Shown here piece after piece: positions 48,990-57,946 of a stretch of 64,000 nucleotides of DNA (its first letter is position 1; each line of letters begins with the position of its first letter). Below the pieces are notes generated by a model that saw only the letters and a program-made list of their open reading frames with translations, was not told where the DNA came from and did no database searches. The DNA lies in NCBI GenBank assembly GCA_031290985.1, contig JARLJW010000057.1:1-64000 (forward strand). The letters are read 5' to 3'. A program made the position numbers and the translations under genes. Source of the stretch: Verrucomicrobiia bacterium. GTDB taxonomy: Bacteria > Verrucomicrobiota > Verrucomicrobiia > Limisphaerales > UBA11358.

Positions 48990-50921
48990 ATGGTTTTTAC
49001 CGATAACTTGAAGATAAGTGTGTTTAGAGAAATCCGCATCCCTGTGAAAATCGCATCTAGTTGCATCCTGCTATTGTTGTCCGTTGTATTTGCTTCCGCC
49101 ACGATTGATTCCACCCTGCAAATGCAGCTGGGCAATCCGTCGGGTGCCATCGCCGATACCAGCAATCATGTGCATTTTCTCATCCAGCGGAGCATTGAAA
49201 CCCTGGATTACAATGACACGCTGGGCGAGCCGAACTGGGCGAGCTGGGATCTGACTGCCGCCGATTGCAACAGCGCGGTCGCCCGCCAGGATTCATTCGC
49301 CCCCGACACCAACGGTCTGCCGGCAGGTTTTCATATCGTGGGCGCGAACGATTATTCACATTCCGGCTATGACCGCGGCCATCTCTGCCCCTCGGCTGAC
49401 CGCAATGACAGCACGAACGACAATAATATGACGTTCCTGATGGACAACATGATGCCGCAGGCGCCGGACAACAATGAGGGCATCTGGGGAAATTTTGAGG
49501 ATTATTGCCGGGCGCAGGCGCAGTCCGCCGCCAACTATGAAGTGCTCATCATTTGCGGGCCGAGCGGGTTCACGGGAGCGAAGATCAACACAAACGGCTA
49601 CGTTTCGATTCCACAGTATACCTGGAAAATTGCCGTGATCGTGCCGCCGGGGGCGGGTTCGGCCACCAATCGCATTACGGCAACCAACCGGGTCATCGCC
49701 ATTAAAGTGCCCAACACCAATGGTGTGAGTTCCATCTGGCAGAACTTCATCACCTCCGCCGCGCAGATCGAGGTGGATACCGGGCTGACATTTTTCACGG
49801 CACTGCCGCCGGCGGTGGCGGTCGCCTTGCGGGCCAAGGTGGATGGCCAGACCAATTCGCCGCCGGCCATCTTTGGCTTTTCACCCGTGAGCGGAGCCCC
49901 GGGCACGAACGTGGTGATCACCGGCACCAACTTTATTTCGGCGTACGCCGTCACGTTCAACGGCGTGAACGCCGGCAGCTTCACCGTCAACTCAAGCAAC
50001 CAGATCACAGCCGTGGTGCCGACGAATGCCAGCACCGGCTTCATCAGCGTCTCTTCACCGGCCGGGGTGGCGGTAACCAGCAGCAACTTCACCGTGGCCG
50101 GCGGCGGCGGCGGCGGCACGATTTACAGCGGCGTGCTGGCGGGCTGGGATGTCAGTACGCAGACGGCTTATGGCTCGTCGCCGCTGGCACCCACCACTGC
50201 TGCGCCGAATCTGGCCGTCGGCGGCCTGACCCGCGGCACCGGCGTCAAGACCAGCGGCACCGGCGCAGCGGGGGGATGGGGTGGCACCAGCTTCACAAAC
50301 GTTTCGGCGACGTCCGCCGTGGCTTCCAATTTGTTTGTCAGTTTCAGCCTTACGGCCAGCAATGGTTACAAGGTCTCCTACACCACGTTGAACCGGCTCG
50401 ATTACCGCCGCTCCAGCACCGGGCCGACCGACGGGATCCTGCAATTCCAAGTCGGCACCAATGCCTATGTTGACATCACCAATTTGAGTTATAGCAGTTC
50501 TGCCAACAGTGGCGCAACCAATCCACCCATCGATCTTTCGGGCTTTGCCGCCTTGCAGAACATCGGCGCAAACATCAATGTCACTTTCCGCATCGCCAAT
50601 TACAACGGCGATTCCACCGGCAAGTGGTATGTGTTTGATTATGCGGGCAGCACCGCGCCGGACTTGTCCGTGCAGGGCACGGTCACGCAGGTGGTGACGG
50701 TGACGAACCTCCCGGGCTTTCAATCCTTCAGCTTTGCGGAGGGGAATCCGAGCCTGACCATCACCGGCACGGTGGCGGTGAGCTATACCATTCTCGCCAG
50801 CACGAACCTGGCGGCGACCAACTGGACGACCTTGCTGACCACCAACCCCGGCAGCGTGCCGTTCACATTTGTGGATACAAACCGCCTGCCGCTGCGTTTT
50901 TATCGGGTGCAAAATCCGTGA
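48990..50921 (+). CDS. Exported DNA/RNA non-specific endonuclease (NUC1) with TIG domain
   Basis: The protein has about 643 aa from the ATG at 48990; a GTG at 49020 is also possible. An export signal (PVKIASSCILLLLSVVFASA) precedes a NUC1/EndA-type betabetaalpha-metal nuclease with the DRGH motif at residues 128-131 and the metal-ligand Asn region DNMMPQ..NN near 152-161. An IPT/TIG domain (PAIFGFSPVSGAPGTNVVITGTNF) and a beta-rich C-terminal half typical of secreted Verrucomicrobiota proteins follow. It probably degrades extracellular nucleic acid for nutrients or biofilm remodelling. Confidence 0.85.
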   Translation: MVFTDNLKISVFREIRIPVKIASSCILLLLSVVFASATIDSTLQMQLGNPSGAIADTSNHVHFLIQRSIETLDYNDTLGEPNWASWDLTAADCNSAVARQDSFAPDTNGLPAGFHIVGANDYSHSGYDRGHLCPSADRNDSTNDNNMTFLMDNMMPQAPDNNEGIWGNFEDYCRAQAQSAANYEVLIICGPSGFTGAKINTNGYVSIPQYTWKIAVIVPPGAGSATNRITATNRVIAIKVPNTNGVSSIWQNFITSAAQIEVDTGLTFFTALPPAVAVALRAKVDGQTNSPPAIFGFSPVSGAPGTNVVITGTNFISAYAVTFNGVNAGSFTVNSSNQITAVVPTNASTGFISVSSPAGVAVTSSNFTVAGGGGGGTIYSGVLAGWDVSTQTAYGSSPLAPTTAAPNLAVGGLTRGTGVKTSGTGAAGGWGGTSFTNVSATSAVASNLFVSFSLTASNGYKVSYTTLNRLDYRRSSTGPTDGILQFQVGTNAYVDITNLSYSSSANSGATNPPIDLSGFAALQNIGANINVTFRIANYNGDSTGKWYVFDYAGSTAPDLSVQGTVTQVVTVTNLPGFQSFSFAEGNPSLTITGTVAVSYTILASTNLAATNWTTLLTTNPGSVPFTFVDTNRLPLRFYRVQNP

Positions 50922-51191
50922 CGAGAACCGCCTCCCGGTGATTGTCGGGGACATGAGGCGGGTGCAGTCGATAGTCTTCCCATTGCAGCAGCACATCCAC
51001 CACGGCGGGTGACAGCGGGTATTCAACCGGGTTTGTCGGGATTGTCAAAGCGTCATTCATGATTTGCTATCGAAACATTTCTGATGCCGGCCTAAACGAA
51101 AATTGTTGGGTGGTTGACAAGGATTGCTTTGTTCAAGGCCGCAAAGCCGGGATTCAGATGACAATTTTTGCGAAGGGAATATCATCCGGCC

Positions 51192-52313
51192 ATGTCCGAC
51201 TTTATACAGGCGCTGCAAAATGGTTCGGGCAGCCTTTGGCTGTTCATTCCTGCCGCCGTTTTACTGGGCGCGCTGCATGGTCTGGAACCGGGCCACTCCA
51301 AGACGATGATGGCGGCGTTCATTGTGGCCATCCGTGGGACGATGGGGCAGGCGGTGCTGCTGGGCCTGTCCGCCGCCATCTCGCACTCGCTGCTCATCTG
51401 GATCCTTGCCGCCGCCGCCCTGCATTTCGGGAATCAATGGAATGTCGAAACCGTTGAGCCGTATCTGCAACTGGGTTCCGCCGTGCTCATTCTAGCCCTC
51501 GCCCTCTGGATGTTTCTCCGCACCCGGCGCGAAGTCGATGCGGCGGGTCACCACCATCACGGGCATGAACACGGTCACGATCATGCGCATGGTGAAAATT
51601 TCATGTTCGATCTTGGGCCCGGCAACAAGCTCGAACTGAGTGTCTTTGAAGAAGGTGTGCCGCCGGTCTTTCAGTTGCGTGCGCCGGCCGGACAGCAGTT
51701 GCCGGCGGCGGCAGATGTGAGCATCGAGACGGTCCGGCTCGATGGCTCACGGCAGATGTTTCAATTCATCGGCAAAAACGATTTTCTGGAAGCCACCACG
51801 GACATCCCCGAGCCGCATGAATTCGATGTCACCCTCACGCTGCGCCATCGCGCAAATCACCATGCGGCGCGCGTCGAATTCCGTGAAGCCGCCCATTACC
51901 ATCAGTCGGGCATGGCGGGGGCGGGCGGGGATTTTCAGGATGCCCATGAGCGCGCCCATGCCGAGGATATCGCGCGGCGTTTTGCCGGGCGCACCGTGAC
52001 CACGCCGCAGATCATCTTGTTTGGCGTGACGGGCGGGCTGATGCCCTGTCCGGCGGCGTTCACGGTGTTGCTGGTGTGCCTGCAACTCAAGCGTGTGGCT
52101 TGGGGCTTTGCGATGGTGGGCGCGTTCAGCTTTGGCCTGGCGCTCACCATGGTCACCGTGGGCGCGCTGGCCGCGTGGAGTGTGCGGCACGCGGAGAAAA
52201 AGTTCAGCGGCTTCGGCGAGCTGATGCGGCGTGCCCCGTATGTGTCTTGTGTGCTGCTGGTGCTGCTCGCCAGTTACATGGGCTGGCATGGGTGGCATGG
52301 CTTGAATAAGTGA
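51192..52313 (+). CDS. NicO-family nickel/cobalt transporter (RcnA-like)
   Basis: The 373-aa membrane protein carries the NicO signature near residues 28-50 (LHGLEPGHSKTMMAAFIVAIRGT). It has a His-rich loop (HHHHGHEHGHDHAH, about residues 120-135) and a hydrophilic insert of about 130 residues, followed by three C-terminal spans (GVTGGLMPCPAAFTVLLV). RcnA-type members export Ni/Co. The insert is unusually long for RcnA and may be an extra metal-sensing or periplasmic domain. The ATG at 51192 is preferred to a TTG at 51168. No adjacent RcnR-like repressor is seen. Confidence 0.82.
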   Translation: MSDFIQALQNGSGSLWLFIPAAVLLGALHGLEPGHSKTMMAAFIVAIRGTMGQAVLLGLSAAISHSLLIWILAAAALHFGNQWNVETVEPYLQLGSAVLILALALWMFLRTRREVDAAGHHHHGHEHGHDHAHGENFMFDLGPGNKLELSVFEEGVPPVFQLRAPAGQQLPAAADVSIETVRLDGSRQMFQFIGKNDFLEATTDIPEPHEFDVTLTLRHRANHHAARVEFREAAHYHQSGMAGAGGDFQDAHERAHAEDIARRFAGRTVTTPQIILFGVTGGLMPCPAAFTVLLVCLQLKRVAWGFAMVGAFSFGLALTMVTVGALAAWSVRHAEKKFSGFGELMRRAPYVSCVLLVLLASYMGWHGWHGLNK

Positions 52314-52525
52314 AGCCGGGACCGGATTTAACCGCCAAAGAAAAGGATCCCGCTAAAAAGCGGAAACGGCATCCTGCTTAAAATAGAATGCCATTGTGGG
52401 GTGAAAAAGATTACCGTTTCAACCGGCGCAAAATCAGGCCCAGACCGGAGATGATCGTACTCGGCAACAGCATGGTGATCCGCCATCCGGCACGCGGTGC
52501 GCGCAATAAACGAATAGAACGAAAA

Positions 52526-53416
52526 ATGAAAACCATGGCTTTGATGTGGCTGCTGTTGGGGACGATGGCGGGCGACGGTCATGCCCAGAAAAACCCCGCG
52601 ACGGATCTGCTGAAGTTTCATTTCCCGGCCACGAACCGGCCGGCGACCAATGCTATTCCGGCCCCGAGCCGCTTGGTGGTCGAACCGGCAGCCGTCAATC
52701 CTGACACCTCCAGCAACAACCTCATTCCGCTCATCCAGTTCAGTGATGTGCCGGTCACCACGGGCATCGAAAATCTGGCGTTGCAGGCGGGAATCAATTA
52801 TCTGCTGCAGCCGGACCTGTACGCTGACGAGCAGGGCAACCCTGTCATCGAACCGCAGATCACCTGCCGATGGGAAAAGATCACCGCCCGAGATGCACTG
52901 ATGCGCATCTGTGATGAGAATGACCTCACTTTACGGGAAAACCCCTATACGGGGATTGCGCGGATTGTCCGCCCCGGGACGCCCAAACATTTTATCGATC
53001 CTGCATTGCTTGACCTGAGCACCAACGAACCGGCGGCGGCGCTGATTGGCGGCAAGGAAAACATCCCGTTGATCCAATTCAGCAACGTGCCTTTGGACAC
53101 CGTCCTGATGAATTTGATCAAGCAAAGCGGTCGTTCCATTGAACTGTCCTCCAACCTCATGGAACATGTCTCGCAGTTCATCGATGCCAAAGGCGTGGTT
53201 ACCTTCAACCTTAAACTTATATTAAAAGGCGGGTTGCGTGATCTCTGGTTCGATCCCATGCCCGAACTGTCAGTGCGCTGGGAAAATGTCACCGCCGAGC
53301 AAGCCATTGTCGCCCTGTGCGAGAATTATGATCTGGAAATAGTCAAGGATGCGGATACCGGCAATCTCAAGATCGTGCCGCGGAAAATCAAGCGGCATCA
53401 CCGGGTGGGGCATTAG
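52526..53416 (+). CDS. Exported protein with two secretin-N-like (STN) domains
   Basis: The 296-aa protein runs from the ATG at 52526, which gives a signal peptide (MALMWLLLGTMAGDGHAQ). Two similar modules follow, each with PLIQFS(D/N)VP...N(L)A/IKQ and ending ARDALMRICDENDLTLR or AEQAIVALCENYDLEIV. These match the short N-terminal domain of secretins and TonB receptors. No secretin barrel follows. It could be a periplasmic partner of a secretion system encoded elsewhere. A CCGCT/AGCGG hairpin lies upstream at about 52349-52363. Confidence 0.65.
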   Translation: MKTMALMWLLLGTMAGDGHAQKNPATDLLKFHFPATNRPATNAIPAPSRLVVEPAAVNPDTSSNNLIPLIQFSDVPVTTGIENLALQAGINYLLQPDLYADEQGNPVIEPQITCRWEKITARDALMRICDENDLTLRENPYTGIARIVRPGTPKHFIDPALLDLSTNEPAAALIGGKENIPLIQFSNVPLDTVLMNLIKQSGRSIELSSNLMEHVSQFIDAKGVVTFNLKLILKGGLRDLWFDPMPELSVRWENVTAEQAIVALCENYDLEIVKDADTGNLKIVPRKIKRHHRVGH

Positions 53417-53504
53417 GGTGTTTCCAAAATGCCCCGGTAAAACGGAGGGTGAAACCGCATTGAACCGGTGTCCGTGTTTCTTGGAAGGAGGTTAAAAGCC
53501 GGAA

Positions 53505-54122
53505 CTAGAGTCCATAAAACTGATGGGTGCAATCCGGGCAGATTCCGTGGGTGAACTTTAGTCCGATCCGGTCGTTTAGAAACTCTTCCGGGGGGTGCCA
53601 TTTCTCCTGGCTGTCTCGGATTTTCTTGCAGTTGGCGCAAATCGGCAGATAGCCGCCTCGGGATTCATATTCGGCAAGCAGGGCCAGGAGCTTGTCGATC
53701 ATCTGCTGGCGCTCCTCCAGCTTCAGCTTGTTCTGCCGCGAAATCTCGGCGTGGGATATTGCCCGGCGCACGGCCGGTGCCAGCCCATCCAGCCGCCGTT
53801 TCGGGACGAAATCGGTGACTCCCGGAGCGAGCTTGTCGATGTCCATGCCCCAGTCCAGCGCATTGGTCACAAAAATAAACGGCACCTCGGGACATTTTTC
53901 ATGGGCAATGGCCAAGGCGGTAAAGCCGTCAAATGAAGGCAGTCCGTGGTCGGAAAGGATTACATCCGGAGGCTGGGATGATTGCAGTTCTTGGATGAAC
54001 AACTCCTTGGAGTCGACGCGCTGCAATTGGATGGCCAGTCCGTGCTTGCGCAAAGCATGCTCAACCGCCTCCGCATCGGCGGGGACGTCCTCTACAAAAA
54101 TGATGCGAATCTCCTTCTCCAT
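53505..54122 (-). CDS. Receiver protein with C-terminal zinc ribbon
   Basis: The 205-aa protein has a REC domain (E11/D12, D58 in LSDHGLP, T86, K108), a coiled linker and a CANCKKIRD..W...CPDC ribbon at residues 160-200. It lacks the PAS domain of the relative at 47775. The Lys-Arg-Arg after K108 is atypical but the catalytic set is complete. The shared ribbon, which resembles the tail of Verrucomicrobiota/Planctomycetota receiver proteins, is probably an output or docking element. Confidence 0.82.
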   Translation of the reverse strand: MEKEIRIIFVEDVPADAEAVEHALRKHGLAIQLQRVDSKELFIQELQSSQPPDVILSDHGLPSFDGFTALAIAHEKCPEVPFIFVTNALDWGMDIDKLAPGVTDFVPKRRLDGLAPAVRRAISHAEISRQNKLKLEERQQMIDKLLALLAEYESRGGYLPICANCKKIRDSQEKWHPPEEFLNDRIGLKFTHGICPDCTHQFYGL

Positions 54123-54387
54123 GTTACAAGCCGACGGACATCTTGAACAAAACGGGAACCATTGGCTACGGAAAAAATTTAGCCGTATTCACCGGCAATA
54201 TTTATCAGCCAGGTCTATTTGCAAATCGGAAAACCGAAACCGTTAACAGCCAAGGAGAAATGCCGAAACCGGGTCGGTTTGTTGCGTGAAAAAACACACA
54301 TCGGGGAAGCTTGATCTCACCAGTGCGTTCCCAGTTTCATTACGTAGATCCTGGCTTGACGGCAGATGGTCGCTGTATTCATGGCGT

Positions 54388-56385
54388 TCAGCGCAGGTTC
54401 CACTCGTTGATCAAATGCTTGGGAATCTCGGAGAGAAAGCGGGAGGGGGATTGGTAGATGTCGCCGCCGGACTGGCCGAAGCCGCCACGAATAAGGGGGT
54501 AGCTCAGGTATAATTCATTTTTCGCGCGCGTCACGGAGACGTAGAACAGGCGGCGTTCTTCTTCCTCGCCGTCGCTGCTCTCGGTGGAGCGTGAGGAGGG
54601 GAACAGGCCGTCGCAGAGCATGATGACGAAGACGACTTCGAACTCCAACCCCTTGGCCTGATGGATGGTGGAGAGCTTCATCTTCTCGGAATCGTCACCG
54701 GGGTCGGCCTCGGCCTCGACGTTCGTGAGCAGGGCGAGCTGGGTGAGAAATTCCTCGACCGTGCCGAATTGGAAGGCGAACTCCGCGAGCTGCTGGATCT
54801 CGTCGAGGCGGCGTTCGTAGTTGTCGTAAGTTTCCTTGAGGTAGTCGTCATAGCCGGCGTCCATGACGAGGCGCAGCATCTTGGCGGCGCTTTGGCGGAC
54901 GGCGGCGTCTTCCAACTGCGAAATCGTGGCGGTGAACTGTGCCCAGGGCAGCACGGCTTTTTTCGGCACGAGGGCGATGGAATCCTGGAGGGCAACGGCG
55001 AGCGGGGTCTTGGATTTGGGCGCTTTGATCTCGTGCTGGAATCCCTGCCAGATTTTGTCCGCGCCCTTGGCCCCGATGCCGGGCAGCAACAGCACAAGCC
55101 GTTTGAAGGAAACTTCGTCCTTGGGGTTGGCGATGAATTTTAAATACGCGGTGGCATCCTTGATGTGCGCCTGTTCGAAGAAGCGGATGCCGCTGGTGAT
55201 GGAGAAAGGAATCTGGCGGCGCGTCAGTTCCAGTTGCAATTCCAGCGCGTGAAAGTGCGAGCGGTAGAGCACGGCGATCTGGTTGAGGCTGGTGCCTTCT
55301 TCGCGGAGTTCGAGCGTGCGTTGGGCGATGAAGGCGGCCTGCTGGCCGGCGTCGGTGCAGGCGACGAGCGCGGGTTTGACGCCGGATTTGCGCGCAGGGG
55401 CGAGTTCCTTGGCAAACTGGTTGACGTTCGCGGCGATGGCGGCGTTGGCCACGTTGAGAATCTCGGGCGTGCTGCGGTAGTTGGTCTCGATTTTAAAGAC
55501 CTTCGCGCCGGGATAACGCTTGGGGAAATCAAGAATGTTCGCGAAGTTCGCGCCGCGCCAGGCGTAGATGCTCTGGGCGTCGTCGCCGACGACCATGACG
55601 TTCTTGTGCCGCGCGGCGAGGAGGTCGATCAGGTCGCCCTGGAGCTTGTTGGTGTCCTGATATTCGTCCACGAGGATGAACTGGAAGCGGCGCTGATATT
55701 GCTCGCGGATTTCGGCATGATCTTGGAGCAGCTTCAGCCAGAGGGCAAGCAGGTCATCGAAATCCATGCCGTTGGTCGCCTTTTTACGGGCGATGTAACG
55801 CTTGTGCTGGTCAACGATCTGTTCGACGAAATCGGAGAAGTAGCTGAACTTGCCCTCGACGAGTTCCTCGATGGTGTTGTGGGTGTTGGCGGCGAGCGAA
55901 AAGATTTCGTTCAGGACATCGGGCTTGGGGAAGTGCTTGTTTTTGGTGTCGATCTTGGCATCGAGCAGACAGGCCTTGATGAGGTCCTTGGCGTCGTCGC
56001 GATCGAGGATGGTGAAATCGCGCTGGTAGCCGAGGGTTTCGGCGTGCAGGCGGAGGACGCGCGCGCCGATGGAATGGAAGGTGCCGCCCCAGAGGGAACG
56101 CAGTTCGTGGCCGAGCAGGTCGCTGACGCGGTGCATCATCTCGCCGGCGGCCTTGTTGGTGAACGTGAGCAGGAGGATGCGGTCGGCGGGGATGCCTTGT
56201 TCCAGCAAGAAAGCGACGCGGTAGGTGAGGGTGCGGGTCTTGCCGGAACCGGCGCCGGCGATGACGAGGGCGGGGCCGGGCGGGGCGGTGACGGCGGCAA
56301 GTTGTTGCTCGTTGAGTTCGCGCGGATAGTCGATGTTCAACCGGATCTCCGGCGTGAACGGTTTCAAGACGTATTCGTGCGACAT
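54388..56385 (-). CDS. UvrD/PcrA-type DNA helicase
   Basis: The 665-aa SF1A helicase has the Q motif LNEQQLAAV (24-32), Walker A AGAGSGKT (43-50), motif Ia TFTNKAAGEM, VDEYQDTN (motif II, near 237), GDDAQSIYAWRGA (motif III) and YRSTPEIL (motif IV). QAKGLEFEVVFV and VSVTRAKNELYLS close the set. It unwinds DNA 3'-5' in repair or replication restart. Length is short relative to PcrA (about 720) because the C-terminus is trimmed. Single gene, divergent from the beta-propeller gene. Confidence 0.9.
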   Translation of the reverse strand: MSHEYVLKPFTPEIRLNIDYPRELNEQQLAAVTAPPGPALVIAGAGSGKTRTLTYRVAFLLEQGIPADRILLLTFTNKAAGEMMHRVSDLLGHELRSLWGGTFHSIGARVLRLHAETLGYQRDFTILDRDDAKDLIKACLLDAKIDTKNKHFPKPDVLNEIFSLAANTHNTIEELVEGKFSYFSDFVEQIVDQHKRYIARKKATNGMDFDDLLALWLKLLQDHAEIREQYQRRFQFILVDEYQDTNKLQGDLIDLLAARHKNVMVVGDDAQSIYAWRGANFANILDFPKRYPGAKVFKIETNYRSTPEILNVANAAIAANVNQFAKELAPARKSGVKPALVACTDAGQQAAFIAQRTLELREEGTSLNQIAVLYRSHFHALELQLELTRRQIPFSITSGIRFFEQAHIKDATAYLKFIANPKDEVSFKRLVLLLPGIGAKGADKIWQGFQHEIKAPKSKTPLAVALQDSIALVPKKAVLPWAQFTATISQLEDAAVRQSAAKMLRLVMDAGYDDYLKETYDNYERRLDEIQQLAEFAFQFGTVEEFLTQLALLTNVEAEADPGDDSEKMKLSTIHQAKGLEFEVVFVIMLCDGLFPSSRSTESSDGEEEERRLFYVSVTRAKNELYLSYPLIRGGFGQSGGDIYQSPSRFLSEIPKHLINEWNLR

Positions 56386-56726
56386 GGGCGTGAATTGAAC
56401 GGGGAAATCAAGCCGGGCGAAAGAAAATTATTTGCCCGGGGATGCGGGAAAAATGCCGAAGTGGGGATGGCGAATGGATGACGAGCCTTTGGGGCTTTGG
56501 AGGCGTGGATTGCAGGCGGTAGGCTGCGGCTGATTCCGCTGCGCGGAACACAGCCGCGCCCGTAATAAATGAACTGTAACCGGGCCCATGAATCCATCGT
56601 TAAATCAAGGTCATCATTGATTTAAAACGGATTACGAGATTATGAATTCTTTGTCATAATCCACAATCCAGTTGCCTAAACATGCGGGAAATGAAATAAC
56701 TTAAAGCCGAAAACCATATCCTCCCT
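56386..56726. promoter_or_regulatory. Divergent intergenic region with palindromes
   Basis: No gene is evident over 341 bases. It contains nested palindromes: GCGGCTG (56526-56532)/CAGCCGC (56551-56557) enclosing TTCCGC/GCGGAA, and GATTATGA (56638-56645)/TCATAATC (56654-56661). The second is placed where an operator for the beta-propeller gene could lie. AAATCA/TGATTT near 56602-56623 forms a third. Confidence 0.4.
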
Positions 56727-57779
56727 ATGAAATCCATCTTTCGCATTTTATCCCTCGCAGGCATCAGCCTGCTCGCCGGCAATGGGCTTGTCCAAGCTGC
56801 CGACGACTACAAGGTCCTCGACACCACGCAGCTCATGGGCAGCGGCGGCATCGATTATGTCACCGCCGACAGCGAGGCGCGACGCGTCTATGTACCGCGC
56901 GGTGGCAATACCTTCGTGTTCGACCTGGACAGCCATAAATACATCGGCACGATCACGAACATTGGCGGGCATGGTGTGGCGATCGACACGAAGTCGCATC
57001 ATGGTTTCAGCAGCAGCAGCCCCGTGGGCATGTTCGACACGGAGACGATGACCAAGATCAAGAGCGTTGAAGTCACCGGCCGGCCGGATGGCATCCTGTT
57101 TGAACCGTTCACCGGGAAAATTTTGATCCTCAGCCACCAGTCGCCGAGCATCACGCTCATTGATCCTAAGGACGGCACCGTGGCCGGGACGATCGACGTT
57201 GGCGGCGCGATGGAGCAGGCACAGAGCGACGGCGCGGGGAAATTGTATGTGGACGTGGAAGACGAGAACAAAATCGCCGTGGTGGATCTCAAGGCGATGA
57301 AGGTCGTCACCAAATATGATCTCGGCGACAAGGGCGAAGGCCCGGGCGGCCTTGGGCTCGATGCCAAGAACCACATCCTCTTTGCCATGTGCCACAGCCA
57401 GAACTGCATGGTCGTGAATGCCGATGACGGCAAGATCCTCGCGACGCTGCCGATCGGCAACGGCACGGACGGCGGCGGTTTTAATCCGGCCACGATGGAA
57501 GCGTTCAGCTCCCAACGTGACGGCACGTTGACGATCATCAAGGAGAAGAGCCCGACCGAATTTGAAGTGGCGCAGAACGTGAAGACGAAGACAGGCTGCA
57601 AGACCTGCTCGCTCGACACCAAGAAAAACGTGATCGTGGTCGTCTGCACTGAACGTGCGCCGCAAGCCCCTGGGGCCGCTCCGGCCACTCCTGCTACCAA
57701 CGCCCCTGCTGGTGAACGTCGCGGCGGTGGTCAACGCGGCGGGCCGGGCAATTTGGATGTGCTGTTCGTCGGAAAATGA
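56727..57779 (+). CDS. Exported YncE-like beta-propeller protein
   Basis: The 350-aa protein has a signal peptide (SIFRILSLAGISLLAGNGLVQA) and seven-bladed propeller repeats of the YncE/PQQ-type (GGIDYVTADSEARRVYVPRGG, KIAVVDLKAMKVVTKYDLG, GKLYVDVEDENKIAVV). A low-complexity Ala/Pro/Arg/Gly tail closes it. Such proteins are periplasmic and may bind DNA or small ligands; their substrate is unknown. A strong intrinsic terminator follows. Confidence 0.85.
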   Translation: MKSIFRILSLAGISLLAGNGLVQAADDYKVLDTTQLMGSGGIDYVTADSEARRVYVPRGGNTFVFDLDSHKYIGTITNIGGHGVAIDTKSHHGFSSSSPVGMFDTETMTKIKSVEVTGRPDGILFEPFTGKILILSHQSPSITLIDPKDGTVAGTIDVGGAMEQAQSDGAGKLYVDVEDENKIAVVDLKAMKVVTKYDLGDKGEGPGGLGLDAKNHILFAMCHSQNCMVVNADDGKILATLPIGNGTDGGGFNPATMEAFSSQRDGTLTIIKEKSPTEFEVAQNVKTKTGCKTCSLDTKKNVIVVVCTERAPQAPGAAPATPATNAPAGERRGGGQRGGPGNLDVLFVGK

Positions 57780-57833
57780 CGAAGCACGAATGACGAATGG
57801 CGGGAACAGGGCATTCGTCGAATTTGATCATTT

Positions 57834-57872
57834 AACCCGGGGTTGCGCATAAGGCGTGGCCCCGGGTTTTTT
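57834..57872 (+). terminator. Intrinsic terminator of the beta-propeller gene
   Basis: AACCCGGGG (57834-57842) pairs with CCCCGGGTT (57860-57868) and runs into TTTTTT (57867-57872). This is a textbook rho-independent terminator 55 bases after the stop. Confidence 0.88.
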
Positions 57873-57946
57873 GATGTCGGGATATGTATCAGGCGCCAGT
57901 CGTGCAGGCAAACACGTCGTGTCCGCCCGCGCAACTGTGGTGCCAA

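Noticed and set aside
55165-56481. Plus-strand frame of 438 residues
   Set aside because: It is antisense to UvrD-type motifs and has shadow-type composition.
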